Position numbers and translations under genes: made by a program. A stretch of 51,839 bases of DNA from Bacteroides sp. (GTDB lineage: Bacteria > Bacteroidota > Bacteroidia > Bacteroidales > Bacteroidaceae). The stretch spans positions 1-51,839 of the forward strand of contig JAGATY010000057.1 in assembly GCA_017621035.1 (NCBI GenBank). The letters are read 5' to 3'. This document shows positions 25,598 to 34,803 of the stretch, one piece after another. The notes beneath the pieces are model-generated. The model did no database searches. It worked only from the letters and a program-made list of their open reading frames with translations, and was not told the DNA's origin. Numbering within the stretch: position 1 is the stretch's first letter; every line of letters begins with the position of its first letter.

Positions 25598-26971
25598 ATG
25601 CGTAAAAACATAAATCGTCGCGACTTTCTGAAGTTGGCCGGAGCTGCAGCCTCCGGTGCGGCTCTGGCAGCCTGCGGACAACAAGAAAAACCGGCTGCAA
25701 CCGCTCCGACCTCGGCTTCCGACCCCGAGGCGGTGGGCAAAATGACCTATCGAAGCTTTCCCTCACTGGGCGAAGACAAAGTTTCCATCCTGGGATACGG
25801 CTGCATGCGTTGGCCAACCGTGAAAAATCCCGAAGGAGGCAATGTCATCGACCAAGAGGCCGTCAACCGACTGGTGGACTATGCCCTGGAACATGGCGTA
25901 AACCTGTTCGACACCTCCCCCGTCTATGTACAAGGCCAGTCGGAGAAAGCCACGGGCATTGCACTGAAACGCCATCCGCGCAGCTCGTATTATGTGTCGA
26001 CAAAACTCTCCAACTTCACCAACTACACGCGGGAGAACTCGCTGACCATGTATTACAACTCTTTCAAGAACCTGCAGGTTGACTACATCGACTACTATCT
26101 GCTTCACAGCATCGGCGGCGGGGGCATGAAGCATTTCCGCGAGCGCTATGTTGACAACGGGATGCTCGACTTCCTGATGAAAGAGCGAGAAGCCGGTCGC
26201 ATCCGTCGCTTGGGCTGGTCTTTCCACGGTTCGAAAGAGGTTTTCGACGCCATGCTGGCACTTCACGAAGAAGTACACTGGGATTTTGTGCTCATTCAGA
26301 TGAATTATCTCGATTGGAAGATACCGAAAGGGAGCAGTATCAGTGCTGAATATCTTTACACGGAGCTGGAGAAGCGCAATATTCCTGTGCTCATCATGGA
26401 ACCGTTGTTGGGAGGCCGTCTGACCAGACTTCCGGACCATGTGGTGGCTCGTTTGAAGCAGCAAGACCCGGAAAGCAGCGTTGCCTCGTGGGCTTTCCGC
26501 TTTGCCGGCTCACATCGCAACGTGCTGAGCGTGTTGAGCGGCATGACTTACATGGAACATTTGCAAGACAACATCCGCACCTACTCGCCGCTACGACCGC
26601 TGACCGCCGAGGAAAAGAATTTTCTCTACGAAACGGCAGCAATCATCAACAGCTACCCCACCGTACCGTGTAACGACTGCAAATATTGCATGCCATGTCC
26701 TTACGGCTTGGACATTCCGGCCGTGCTGTTGCATTACAACAAGTGCGTCAACGAAGGAAACATTCCCCAAAGCCGACAAGACGAAAACTATCGCAAAGCA
26801 CGCCGTGCCTTCCTCGTGGGATACAATCGCGCGGTGGAAAAACTGCGTCAAGCCGACCATTGCGTGGGTTGCAGGCAGTGTGTAGAGCATTGCCCGCAGG
26901 ATATAGACATTCCTAAAGAGCTGCAACGCATTGACACCTTTATAGAAAAGTTGAAACAAGAAACTCTGTAA
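25598..26971 (+). CDS. Tat-exported aldo/keto reductase with C-terminal ferredoxin domain, predicted lipoprotein
   Basis: 457 residues. The N-terminus has the twin-arginine motif NRRDFLKLAG followed by a lipobox (LAAC, Cys26), so export by Tat and lipid anchoring are predicted. The aldo/keto reductase barrel has all four catalytic residues: Asp and Tyr in LFDTSPVYVQ, Lys in YVSTKLSN, His in YLLHSIGG. The C-terminus adds two Fe-S motifs (CNDCKYCMPCP and CVGCRQCVEHCP). NADPH is not expected in the periplasm, so electrons may arrive through the Fe-S clusters from the polyferredoxin encoded 55 bases upstream. Substrate is unknown. Confidence 0.9.
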   Translation: MRKNINRRDFLKLAGAAASGAALAACGQQEKPAATAPTSASDPEAVGKMTYRSFPSLGEDKVSILGYGCMRWPTVKNPEGGNVIDQEAVNRLVDYALEHGVNLFDTSPVYVQGQSEKATGIALKRHPRSSYYVSTKLSNFTNYTRENSLTMYYNSFKNLQVDYIDYYLLHSIGGGGMKHFRERYVDNGMLDFLMKEREAGRIRRLGWSFHGSKEVFDAMLALHEEVHWDFVLIQMNYLDWKIPKGSSISAEYLYTELEKRNIPVLIMEPLLGGRLTRLPDHVVARLKQQDPESSVASWAFRFAGSHRNVLSVLSGMTYMEHLQDNIRTYSPLRPLTAEEKNFLYETAAIINSYPTVPCNDCKYCMPCPYGLDIPAVLLHYNKCVNEGNIPQSRQDENYRKARRAFLVGYNRAVEKLRQADHCVGCRQCVEHCPQDIDIPKELQRIDTFIEKLKQETL

Positions 26972-26977
26972 CTTCTC

Positions 26978-28567
26978 ATGATTCAAGAATACCAACTGCG
27001 CGTCATTCCCGAGATTGCAGCCAGCGAACAGCAACTGAAAGCCTGTCTGGTGAACGAAAAAGGACTGAATCCTCGTCAGCTGACAGCCGTCCGCATTTTG
27101 AAACGAAGCATAGATGCCCGCCAGCGCACCATCTTCGTCAATCTGACAGTCCGCGCCTTTATCAACGAGATGCCCGAGCGTGAAGAATACACACCTACCA
27201 TTTATAATAACGTGGAAGGCCGTCCCGAAGTGGTGGTGGTGGGTGCCGGCCCCGGCGGACTGTTTGCCGCCCTCCGACTGATAGAATTGGGACTTCGTCC
27301 CATCATTGTAGAACGCGGTAAGGACGTGCGCGAGCGGAAGAAAGACTTGGCACAAATCGGTCGACTGCAGAGCGTGGACCCGGAATCGAATTACAGCTTC
27401 GGTGAAGGAGGGGCGGGCGCCTATAGTGACGGAAAACTCTACACTCGCAGCAAGAAGCGCGGCAATGTGGAGAAGATTCTGAATGTATTCTGTCAGCATG
27501 GCGCCTCTACTTCTATTCTGGTGGATGCGCATCCGCATATTGGCACCGACAAGCTACCTCGCGTCATTGAAAACATGCGAAATACCATCTTGCAATGCGG
27601 TGGAGAAGTTCATTTCCAGACGCGGATGGACGCGCTGTTGATTCAGGACAATCGGGTGACGGGTATTGAGACCAACACGGGAGAAACCTTTCTTGGCCCT
27701 GTGATTCTGGCCACCGGTCACTCAGCTCGCGATGTTTACCGCTGGCTGTCGGCCAATGGCGTGGAAATCGAAAGCAAGGGCATTGCTGTAGGCGTGCGGC
27801 TGGAGCACCCGGCACATCTCATAGATCAGATTCAGTATCACCGCAAAGAGGGGCGAGGAGCTTTCTTGCCCGCAGCCGAGTACAGCTTCGTCACCCAAGT
27901 GGACGGACGTGGGGTCTACAGCTTCTGCATGTGCCCCGGCGGATTTATTGTGCCTGCCGCCAGCGGTCCCGGCCAAATTGTGGTAAACGGAATGAGTCCC
28001 AGCAACCGAGGCTCGCGCTGGAGCAACAGCGGCATGGTGGTAGAGCTTCGTCCGGAGGATTTGGAGAATGAAGAATTAAGAATGAAGCATGAAGAATGCG
28101 AAGCGGTGGCTCCGGAGTTGCGGATGATGCAGTTTCAGGAACAACTGGAACGCCTCTGCTGGCAGCAGGGCAACATGAAACAAACTGCCCCGGCTCAAAG
28201 GATGTATGACTTCGTAAAAAAGAAACTTTCGTTCGACTTGCCCGACTCTTCTTACGCTCCGGGACTAGTGTCGTCACCTCTACACTTCTGGCTTCCGCCC
28301 TTCATTGCCAATCGACTGAGCCGAGGTTTTCAACACTTCGGCAAACAGAGTCGTGGCTTTCTGACCAACGAGGCGCTGATGATTGGCGTGGAGACCCGAA
28401 CGTCGGCTCCTGTCCGCATCATCCGCGACCGCGACACTTTGCAACACGTTCGTCTGCAAGGACTCTTCCCCTGTGGCGAGGGAGCAGGCTATGCCGGTGG
28501 CATCGTATCGGCCGGCGTGGATGGAGAACGGTGTGCAGAGGCAGTAAGTGCTTTTCTAAACCGTTGA
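26978..28567 (+). CDS. FAD-dependent oxidoreductase
   Basis: 529 residues, cytoplasmic, 6 bases after the aldo/keto reductase. An N-terminal domain of about 85 residues precedes the FAD-binding Rossmann motif VVVVGAGPGGLFAALRLIE. Further family landmarks are NYSFGEGGAGAYSDGKLYTR, FLGPVILATGHSARDVY, and the C-terminal FPCGEGAGYAGGIVSAGVDG. This is the 'NAD(P)/FAD-dependent oxidoreductase' family common in Bacteroidetes, with no characterised substrate that I can name. Residues about 363-378 (NEELRMKHEECEAVA) are encoded by a stretch that resembles the short GAATGAAGAATTAAG-type intergenic repeats of this group. They probably form a recent insertion in a surface loop. Its place in the cassette suggests an electron-transfer role, but that is inference. 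Confidence 0.9.
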   Translation: MIQEYQLRVIPEIAASEQQLKACLVNEKGLNPRQLTAVRILKRSIDARQRTIFVNLTVRAFINEMPEREEYTPTIYNNVEGRPEVVVVGAGPGGLFAALRLIELGLRPIIVERGKDVRERKKDLAQIGRLQSVDPESNYSFGEGGAGAYSDGKLYTRSKKRGNVEKILNVFCQHGASTSILVDAHPHIGTDKLPRVIENMRNTILQCGGEVHFQTRMDALLIQDNRVTGIETNTGETFLGPVILATGHSARDVYRWLSANGVEIESKGIAVGVRLEHPAHLIDQIQYHRKEGRGAFLPAAEYSFVTQVDGRGVYSFCMCPGGFIVPAASGPGQIVVNGMSPSNRGSRWSNSGMVVELRPEDLENEELRMKHEECEAVAPELRMMQFQEQLERLCWQQGNMKQTAPAQRMYDFVKKKLSFDLPDSSYAPGLVSSPLHFWLPPFIANRLSRGFQHFGKQSRGFLTNEALMIGVETRTSAPVRIIRDRDTLQHVRLQGLFPCGEGAGYAGGIVSAGVDGERCAEAVSAFLNR

Positions 28568-28585
28568 TAATCAGTAGCTCATTCC

Positions 28586-28673
28586 GCACTTGTGTGGAGC
28601 ACGGTGGACACAAGTGTGGAGCACGCTCCACACTTGTGCGGAATAAACTCCACACTTGTGTCCAGCATCGCTC
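28586..28673. repeat. Four tandem 22-bp units with inverted arms
   Basis: Units start at 28586, 28608, 28630 and 28652: GCACTTGTGTGGAGCACGGTGG-like, then three beginning ACAC(A/T)(A/T)GTG. Units 2 and 3 meet as a perfect palindrome (CACAAGTGTGGAGC-AC-GCTCCACACTTGTG), so the array can fold into a 14-bp stem. It lies 18 bases after the FAD oxidoreductase stop, but no T-run follows. Confidence 0.85.
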
Positions 28674-28848
28674 ATGTTTGTACCCCAAAATTGCCTTGCA
28701 AATCACCTCTTTTTTCTGCTCTAACCACCGCCTAAATCGAGTAATGGGAAGTCCTCAGCTTGCTCCCATTGTGACAATTACGGGGGTGAAAGAAGTAACC
28801 GAAAAATATTTTTAAGCTAAAAGTGTTATCTTTTCGTTGTTTTTTCTC

Positions 28849-28856
28849 TACTTTTG
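28849..28856 (+). promoter_or_regulatory. -7 box of the HTCS gene
   Basis: TACTTTTG matches TANNTTTG. It places the transcription start near 28863, which rules out a translation start at 28837 and supports 28885 or 28897. Confidence 0.65.
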
Positions 28857-28896
28857 CGAACAGTATTCAACACGTACACGTTATATGCGCGCCAGG

Positions 28897-31800
28897 ATGA
28901 AGCCTTTTATCTATATAGAACGTTTGCTACTTCTTTCTTGCTTGTTACTGTTTGCATGCACGGAAGTATCGGCGCAAACCTTTAGATACATCGGCTTGGA
29001 AAACGGATTGGGAAGCCGAAAGGTATTCAGCGTCCAAAAAGATGCTGATGGCTATATGTGGTTTCTTACCGCAGAAGGCATAGACCGCTACAATGGAAAG
29101 GAATTCAAACATTATTTGCTGCCAGAAGTAAATATCGCATTCAACCATCCTATCCAGTTGGGCTGGATTTACTTGGATCGGGATAGCAATGTGTGGGTTA
29201 TCAATCGAAAAGGAAGCGTGTTTAAATATGAGTCCACTCGTGACCGTTTTCTGAAAGTCAATATCTCTTCTGAATTTCTACAGAAAGTTACCTTTGCTTT
29301 TCTAGACCGAGACAATCGGATATGGCTCTGTGGCAAACATGCCATCATCATTTATCAGATTCATACGAGAAAGGTATTGACTGTTCCTAAAAATGATGAT
29401 GCAGACATTACGCACGTTGTCCAAGCGGATGCAGATAAGTTTTATATCGGTACCACTAACGACATCCATCTGTTCTCTCTGGCGAACGACAGACTTAAAC
29501 ATATAGAATGTTCCGTGCTGGATAGCATACAGACTCAAATCACCTCTCTTTATCTGCATCCTACTCACCAAAGGCTGTTTGTGGGTACGTATGGAAACGG
29601 AGTGCTGATGTACGACATCAAGCAGAACACCCTGACCTCTTATGACAATGAACTGAAGGAGGTGAATGTAACCAGTCTGAAACCTCTGAATCCGGAAGAA
29701 ATATTAGTAGGAACTGAAGGCATTGGACTCTATAAAGTAGATGTAGAGACCGGAGAGTCATTCCCCTATTTTACTCCTGACTATGAGCGGCATAACGGAA
29801 TGAATGGAAATAATATTCATGATGTATTTGTCGATCCGGTAGGACGTATCTGGGCGGCAAACTATCCTTTTGGTGTGACAGTTATTGACAATAGGTATGT
29901 AAACTATCATTGGATGAGGTATGCCATCGGTAATGAACAATCGCTGGTAAACGACCGAGTGCACACCGTGCTTGAAGATAGTCAGGGAGATTTGTGGTTT
30001 GGTACCAGTAATGGTATCAGCCTTTATAAACAGAGCACGGGACGCTGGTACTCATTTCTTTCCGACAAAGATACACGTTATCGGAATCAAAGACAGACTC
30101 ACATTTTCCTTACACTTTGCGAAGTGAAACCTGGAGTTGTTTGGGCCGGAGGATATACATCAGACATTTATCAGATAAATAAGGCTTCGCTCTCGGTAGA
30201 AAAATTCTCGCCAAGCCTCTTTTCCGCTAAGAATATCCGTCCTGACAAACATATTCGTTGCTTTACCAAGGATTGTGATGAAAACATTTGGATTGGTGGC
30301 TATTACAACCTGAAATACATAAATCTGAATACCAACCAAGTGCGCCTCTTCCCGGAGTTTAACCATATAACCTCTTTGGCGGAAAAAGATAAGGATAACA
30401 TGTGGGTGGGAACCGATACCGGTCTCTACCTTATCCATAAGCGGAGTGGAAGATACATTGCTATTAAGTTGGACGGAAACAATCCCTATATCAATGCTCT
30501 TTATCAGGGGAAAAATGGAGTACTTTACATTGCAACCAACGGGTCCGGTGTATATACTTATGACCATGATACACAATCCATCACTCATTACCATAAAGAC
30601 AATAGTGCATTGGTGGTAAATAACATTCATGCTATTTTGCCTGAAAAAGATGGCAACATTTTGGTAAGTACTGAAAACGGCATCACCAGTTTTAACATAG
30701 AACAGAAAGTCTTCCATAACTGGACTAAAGAACAGGGATTGTTGGCATCATGCTATACCGGCTCCATCGGTACACATCGAAAAAATGGGGGTTATGTATT
30801 CGGTAGTACTGAAGGTGCTGTGGAATTTCCTCCCGGTACCTGTTTGCCATTGTTTTCGTACACAAGACTCCGCCTGAGTGACCTTAGCATTGCATACCAC
30901 CCTATCTATCCCGGTGGTGAGCGTTCTCCTTTGACAAGAAACCTCAATAGAACCAATACTTTGAGGTTTAAACACTCTCAAAACAGCTTCTCGCTCAGAG
31001 TATCTACCGTCAACTTTGATGCACCGGATAACATCCTTTACTATTGGCGGATTGATGAGTTGATGCAGAACCAGGTGCCTGTAACTGCCAGCGGGTTGGT
31101 ACGTTTCCCTAATCTTAACTCTGGAAAGTACACGTTACACATAAAAGCAATCTCCAAGGAAGAGCCATACTTGATTTTTGAAGATAGAATGATGCATATT
31201 ATTGTTGCTCCTCCTTTCTGGCGTAGCGGTTTTTCTATTTTAGTATATACGATTTGTACTGTAGTCTTTCTTCTTATTTATAATCGTCATACTGAATTGA
31301 GCAGACGAAGAGTTATGTCGAAAGAGAAGTTGGACTTCTTTATCAATACGATACATGACTTCCGTACACCTCTTACCCTCATTAAAGCCCCCTTAGAGGA
31401 TATGGCAGAGCGTAAGGATCCGGCTTCAGATGAAGCTTACAGTTTACGAATGGCTTTACGTAATGTGGATATTCTGATTCAGATGGCAACCAATCTGATA
31501 GATGTGGAACGTGGCTCTACACAAGCCTCTATACTCTATTTAACTCCTTGCCAGCTAGGGGCATATCTGGAAGATCAATGTGAATTGTTCCGTAGTTATG
31601 CTACTGCTAAAAATGTTGAATACATCTATCCTAAAGCAAAAGATGCTCCTATAGATGTGTTGATTGACAAGGATAAGATGAGTACCATCTTGAAAAATCT
31701 TGTAAATAACTCTTTCAAATACACACCGGTAGGAGGAACAGTACGGGTTGAGGTGGTAATAAATGCCACGGATTGGGAGCTGACAGTTTCAGACTCTGGT

Positions 31801-32907
31801 ATAGGTATTCCTGCTAAGGAACAGGCAAACCTCTTCTCCAAGCAGTTCCGAGGCAGTAATGCCATTCAATCGCACATCGAAGGAAACGGTTTAGGATTGC
31901 TGATGGTGGAAAAGGCTGTAAGATTATTCCATGGTAAGATACAAGTCCAGAGCCGGTTACAGTTGGGCACAACTTTCAGGGTAACCATTCCATTTGGATT
32001 GGAGAAACTGAAACATGCTGAAATCGCTAAGCCCTCTCCGGACTTAATAAGCGACGGAAATATTCCTCCCCAACCCGCACCATCCAAGCCTGTAGTTAAG
32101 GAAGTATATGATGCCAGTCGATATACACTACTGTTGGTGGATGACAATGACGATTTACGTGCTTATGTGGCAGAGTCTCTGCGTGAGCTGTATAATGTAA
32201 AGCAATGCAGTAATGGTAGAGAGGCATGGACGCTTCTGAAGAGTTCATCAATAGACCTTGTTATTACAGATATTATGATGCCGGAGGTTCGAGGTGACGA
32301 ACTGTGTACCATGATTAAGAATGACATTGAAACTTCTCACATTCCAGTTATTATGCTTACAGCGCTGGGCGATGAAAAGAGTATTGTAGGAGGATTACGA
32401 TTGGGTGCAGACGAGTATATCCCCAAGCCCTTTAATAAATATGTTCTGTTGGCTACCATCGAAAAGGTGTTTAGGATACAGCAAAAGATTCGGGACAAAA
32501 TAGCCGCCCTGAGTATTCAGCCCGAACAACAGCCTATAAAGCCTGAGAACGATATGAGTCAGCTCGATTGGAAGTTTATCACTGATATGCAAGCCTATGT
32601 AGAGGAACATGTAGGTGATACAGCCTTGAACGTGGATTTGCTTTGCTCAGCCATGCATATGAGCCGGACTAGTCTTTATAACAAATTAAAAGCATTGACG
32701 GGCGAAGCTCCTGCTGACTTCATTCGTAACATACGTCTGAAGATAGCTGCTCAGTTACTGGAAGCAGGCGAGCTTAATATAATGGAGGTGGCTGAACATA
32801 CCGGATTTTGCGATAGCAAGTATTTCCGTGAAGTGTTCAAGAAACGTTATAATATCAGCCCCAGTCAATATGGAAAGCGCCGCAAGGGCACCGAAAAGAA
32901 TAGTTAA
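28897..32907 (+). CDS. Hybrid two-component system protein (HTCS): sensor kinase, receiver and AraC output in one chain
   Basis: 1336 residues from the ATG at 28897 (MKPFIYIERLLLL), which opens directly into a signal peptide ending near VSAQTF; 28885 is possible. Then come two seven-bladed-propeller sets of Reg_prop repeats (DADGYMWFLTAEG, DRDSNVWVIN, DSQGDLWFGTSNG) and a Y_Y_Y domain before a single membrane helix (FSILVYTICTVVFLLIYN). Cytoplasmic parts: histidine kinase with phospho-His in NTIHDFRTPLTLI (codon 31354-31356), N-box ILKNLVNNSFKYT and G-boxes SDSGIGIP and GNGLGLLM. The receiver has its Asp in VITDIMMPE (codon 32269-32271) and Lys in EYIPKPFN. A C-terminal AraC HTH ends the protein. 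HTCS proteins normally sense a glycan breakdown product and control a neighbouring utilisation locus. No SusC/SusD or glycosidase gene is present here. Confidence 0.95.
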   Translation: MKPFIYIERLLLLSCLLLFACTEVSAQTFRYIGLENGLGSRKVFSVQKDADGYMWFLTAEGIDRYNGKEFKHYLLPEVNIAFNHPIQLGWIYLDRDSNVWVINRKGSVFKYESTRDRFLKVNISSEFLQKVTFAFLDRDNRIWLCGKHAIIIYQIHTRKVLTVPKNDDADITHVVQADADKFYIGTTNDIHLFSLANDRLKHIECSVLDSIQTQITSLYLHPTHQRLFVGTYGNGVLMYDIKQNTLTSYDNELKEVNVTSLKPLNPEEILVGTEGIGLYKVDVETGESFPYFTPDYERHNGMNGNNIHDVFVDPVGRIWAANYPFGVTVIDNRYVNYHWMRYAIGNEQSLVNDRVHTVLEDSQGDLWFGTSNGISLYKQSTGRWYSFLSDKDTRYRNQRQTHIFLTLCEVKPGVVWAGGYTSDIYQINKASLSVEKFSPSLFSAKNIRPDKHIRCFTKDCDENIWIGGYYNLKYINLNTNQVRLFPEFNHITSLAEKDKDNMWVGTDTGLYLIHKRSGRYIAIKLDGNNPYINALYQGKNGVLYIATNGSGVYTYDHDTQSITHYHKDNSALVVNNIHAILPEKDGNILVSTENGITSFNIEQKVFHNWTKEQGLLASCYTGSIGTHRKNGGYVFGSTEGAVEFPPGTCLPLFSYTRLRLSDLSIAYHPIYPGGERSPLTRNLNRTNTLRFKHSQNSFSLRVSTVNFDAPDNILYYWRIDELMQNQVPVTASGLVRFPNLNSGKYTLHIKAISKEEPYLIFEDRMMHIIVAPPFWRSGFSILVYTICTVVFLLIYNRHTELSRRRVMSKEKLDFFINTIHDFRTPLTLIKAPLEDMAERKDPASDEAYSLRMALRNVDILIQMATNLIDVERGSTQASILYLTPCQLGAYLEDQCELFRSYATAKNVEYIYPKAKDAPIDVLIDKDKMSTILKNLVNNSFKYTPVGGTVRVEVVINATDWELTVSDSGIGIPAKEQANLFSKQFRGSNAIQSHIEGNGLGLLMVEKAVRLFHGKIQVQSRLQLGTTFRVTIPFGLEKLKHAEIAKPSPDLISDGNIPPQPAPSKPVVKEVYDASRYTLLLVDDNDDLRAYVAESLRELYNVKQCSNGREAWTLLKSSSIDLVITDIMMPEVRGDELCTMIKNDIETSHIPVIMLTALGDEKSIVGGLRLGADEYIPKPFNKYVLLATIEKVFRIQQKIRDKIAALSIQPEQQPIKPENDMSQLDWKFITDMQAYVEEHVGDTALNVDLLCSAMHMSRTSLYNKLKALTGEAPADFIRNIRLKIAAQLLEAGELNIMEVAEHTGFCDSKYFREVFKKRYNISPSQYGKRRKGTEKNS

Positions 32908-32926
32908 TAATCAATCAAATGCCATC

Positions 32927-34096
32927 ATGAAACGTATTGCAGCCGTAGACATATTTAGAGCCATTACCATGTTGTTGATGCTCTTTGTTAATGATTTTGC
33001 TGGGATGAAAGGTATTCCTCACTGGATGATGCACGCCGGTATGGAGGAAGATATGATGGGCTTCTCCGACCTCATCTTTCCTGCTTTTCTTTTCTGCATG
33101 GGTATGTCGGTTCCTTTGGCTCTGCAGAGTAGAGAACGGAAAGGTGACTCTCTGTCGCAACGTATCAATTATGTGGTACAGCGTTCTTTCGCATTGATTA
33201 TAATGGGACTGTTTAGCTTAAACAGTGGAGGTGTCAGTGGGGGCTTATCCCATCAATGGTTTCTGTTATTGATGGTTGTTGGTTTCTTCTTGGTGTGGGG
33301 CGTCTATCCCAAGTGCGAAAGGAATCAAAGGTTTATTATCAAAGCCTTGAAACTGTTGGGTGTATTATTGTTGCTTGGCTTGGTTGTTTACAAGGATATG
33401 CACGGTAAGCCTTTTCACATTGGCTGGTGGGGCATATTGGGACTTATCGGTTGGACTTATGCTGTGTGTGCATTTATCTATCTGTTTACACAGGGAAGGC
33501 TTAAGAGTTGTGTGGTAGCTTGGGTAGCAACATTGCTACTGTGTGTATTGAATCATGCTAGTTTGATTCCGGAGACATTCAGTAGTCGTGTTGTCTTACT
33601 TCCTTTTATTCCCGGAGGATGGACACACCATGCATTGGGTATGTCTGGAGTTGTTTGCACCTTATTGATGCAGCGTTATGCTGACCGATTACATCCGAAA
33701 CGTTTTCTCCGTTTGCTGTGTGTCTTGGGTATTACCATGTTATTGTTTGCCTTTGTAGCCCATCAGGTTTGGATTATATCTAAGATTCAGGCTACACCGT
33801 CTTGGTTGTTTTATAGCCTGGCATTATTTTTCCCTCTCTTTGCTCTCTGCTATTGGTTGACTGATGTAAAAGGGAAAGCCGGATGGTTCGTTTTCCTTAA
33901 ACCGGCGGGTGAGGCAACTTTGACATGTTACATCCTTCCTTATGTCTGGTATTCTGTGCAGCAACTTCTTGGTCTCTCTTGGCCTGTGGCTTTATGTTTT
34001 GGTTTCTTCGGGTTATTCAAGGCATTCTGTTTCGCATTATTGATTGTTTGGCTGACGGGCTGGTTGGTAAAGGGGAAAGTGAAACTGAAGGTATAG
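32927..34096 (+). CDS. DUF5009-type polytopic membrane protein (HGSNAT-like acyltransferase family)
   Basis: 389 residues from the ATG at 32927 (MKRIAAVDIFRAITM). The frame extends into the HTCS gene, but that start is not favoured. About ten to eleven hydrophobic helices. The N-terminal signature R-x-x-x-x-D-x-x-R (KRIAAVDIFRAITMLLML) followed by the short periplasmic stretch and FSDLIFPAFLFCMGMSVPLA is typical of the family related to heparan-alpha-glucosaminide N-acetyltransferase. A His-containing segment (WWGILGLIGWTYAVCAFIY) follows. Members of this family may transfer acetyl groups across the membrane to sugars; the substrate here is unknown. It begins 19 bases after the HTCS stop, so the two are probably one transcript. 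Confidence 0.85.
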   Translation: MKRIAAVDIFRAITMLLMLFVNDFAGMKGIPHWMMHAGMEEDMMGFSDLIFPAFLFCMGMSVPLALQSRERKGDSLSQRINYVVQRSFALIIMGLFSLNSGGVSGGLSHQWFLLLMVVGFFLVWGVYPKCERNQRFIIKALKLLGVLLLLGLVVYKDMHGKPFHIGWWGILGLIGWTYAVCAFIYLFTQGRLKSCVVAWVATLLLCVLNHASLIPETFSSRVVLLPFIPGGWTHHALGMSGVVCTLLMQRYADRLHPKRFLRLLCVLGITMLLFAFVAHQVWIISKIQATPSWLFYSLALFFPLFALCYWLTDVKGKAGWFVFLKPAGEATLTCYILPYVWYSVQQLLGLSWPVALCFGFFGLFKAFCFALLIVWLTGWLVKGKVKLKV

Positions 34097-34157
34097 TAGT
34101 TTGCATAAGTAGATTGGGAAGTGATAGATTGATGAATGAGATAACACCATTGGTTCA

Positions 34158-34748
34158 CTATGAGTTACGTGCCAGCATGCTGAACTCACACCCACAGTAC
34201 TGTTGGTTGTAGAAGTTATACTCCTTCAGTAGCTGGTTTCTGCGTTCTTGTAATCCTCCTTTCCGCCAATTCTGTTCCCAGAAGGTGATACCTGGGTATT
34301 GTGCAGCAGCTTGTCGTCCTGCCAGATTGATTTGTTCTAAGCTTTTCCAGCGGCTAGAAGCAAGTGTGGTAGTAAATAGAGAGAATCCATGTTCGGAAGC
34401 ATACTGTGCCGTCCGGGTCAAGCGCAATAAGAAACATTGCAGGCAACGACTGCCCCGTTCTGGTTCTTGCTCTAGTCCGTGCATGGCACAGAGCCAGTTC
34501 TCATGGTCGTAGTCTGCATCTACAAATTCTAACCCTTTCATCTCTGCAAAGCGAATAGCCTCTTGTTTCCGTATTTCATACTCTTCAAGCGGGTAGATGT
34601 TGGGGTTGCAGAAGAAGAAAGTTGGGCGAATACCGTTTTGCAACAAACATTCAATAATAGCCGAAGAACATGGGGCGCAACAGCAGTGTAGCAGTACATT
34701 CTGTTCTCCGTTGGGGGTATTTAAAGTTAGCATATCTTCATTATCCAA
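34158..34748 (-). CDS. queH: Epoxyqueuosine reductase QueH
   Basis: 196 residues with the Cys motifs of the QueH (formerly DUF208) family: LLHCCCAPCSSA near the N-terminus, SRCLQCFLLRL in the middle and YCGCEFS near the C-terminus. These bind a [4Fe-4S] cluster and a second metal. The TTTLASSRWKSLEQIN stretch is also characteristic. QueH reduces epoxyqueuosine to queuosine in tRNA, replacing QueG in many anaerobes. M1 or M6 could be the start. It is the last gene of the lepB run and converges on the DUF5009 gene. Confidence 0.93.
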   Translation of the reverse strand: MDNEDMLTLNTPNGEQNVLLHCCCAPCSSAIIECLLQNGIRPTFFFCNPNIYPLEEYEIRKQEAIRFAEMKGLEFVDADYDHENWLCAMHGLEQEPERGSRCLQCFLLRLTRTAQYASEHGFSLFTTTLASSRWKSLEQINLAGRQAAAQYPGITFWEQNWRKGGLQERRNQLLKEYNFYNQQYCGCEFSMLARNS

Positions 34749-34803
34749 TTATATAATAGGTGTATTCTCTCTTTAGCGACTTACGATGTTCTGAGTTGGT
34801 GGT

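Larger units (their letters stand above)
28568..28884. other. Intergenic region between the redox cassette and the HTCS gene
   Basis: 317 bases holding a 22-bp-period repeat array (28586-28673), an unremarkable AT-rich stretch, and a -7 promoter box at 28849-28856. No gene is supported. Confidence 0.7.
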
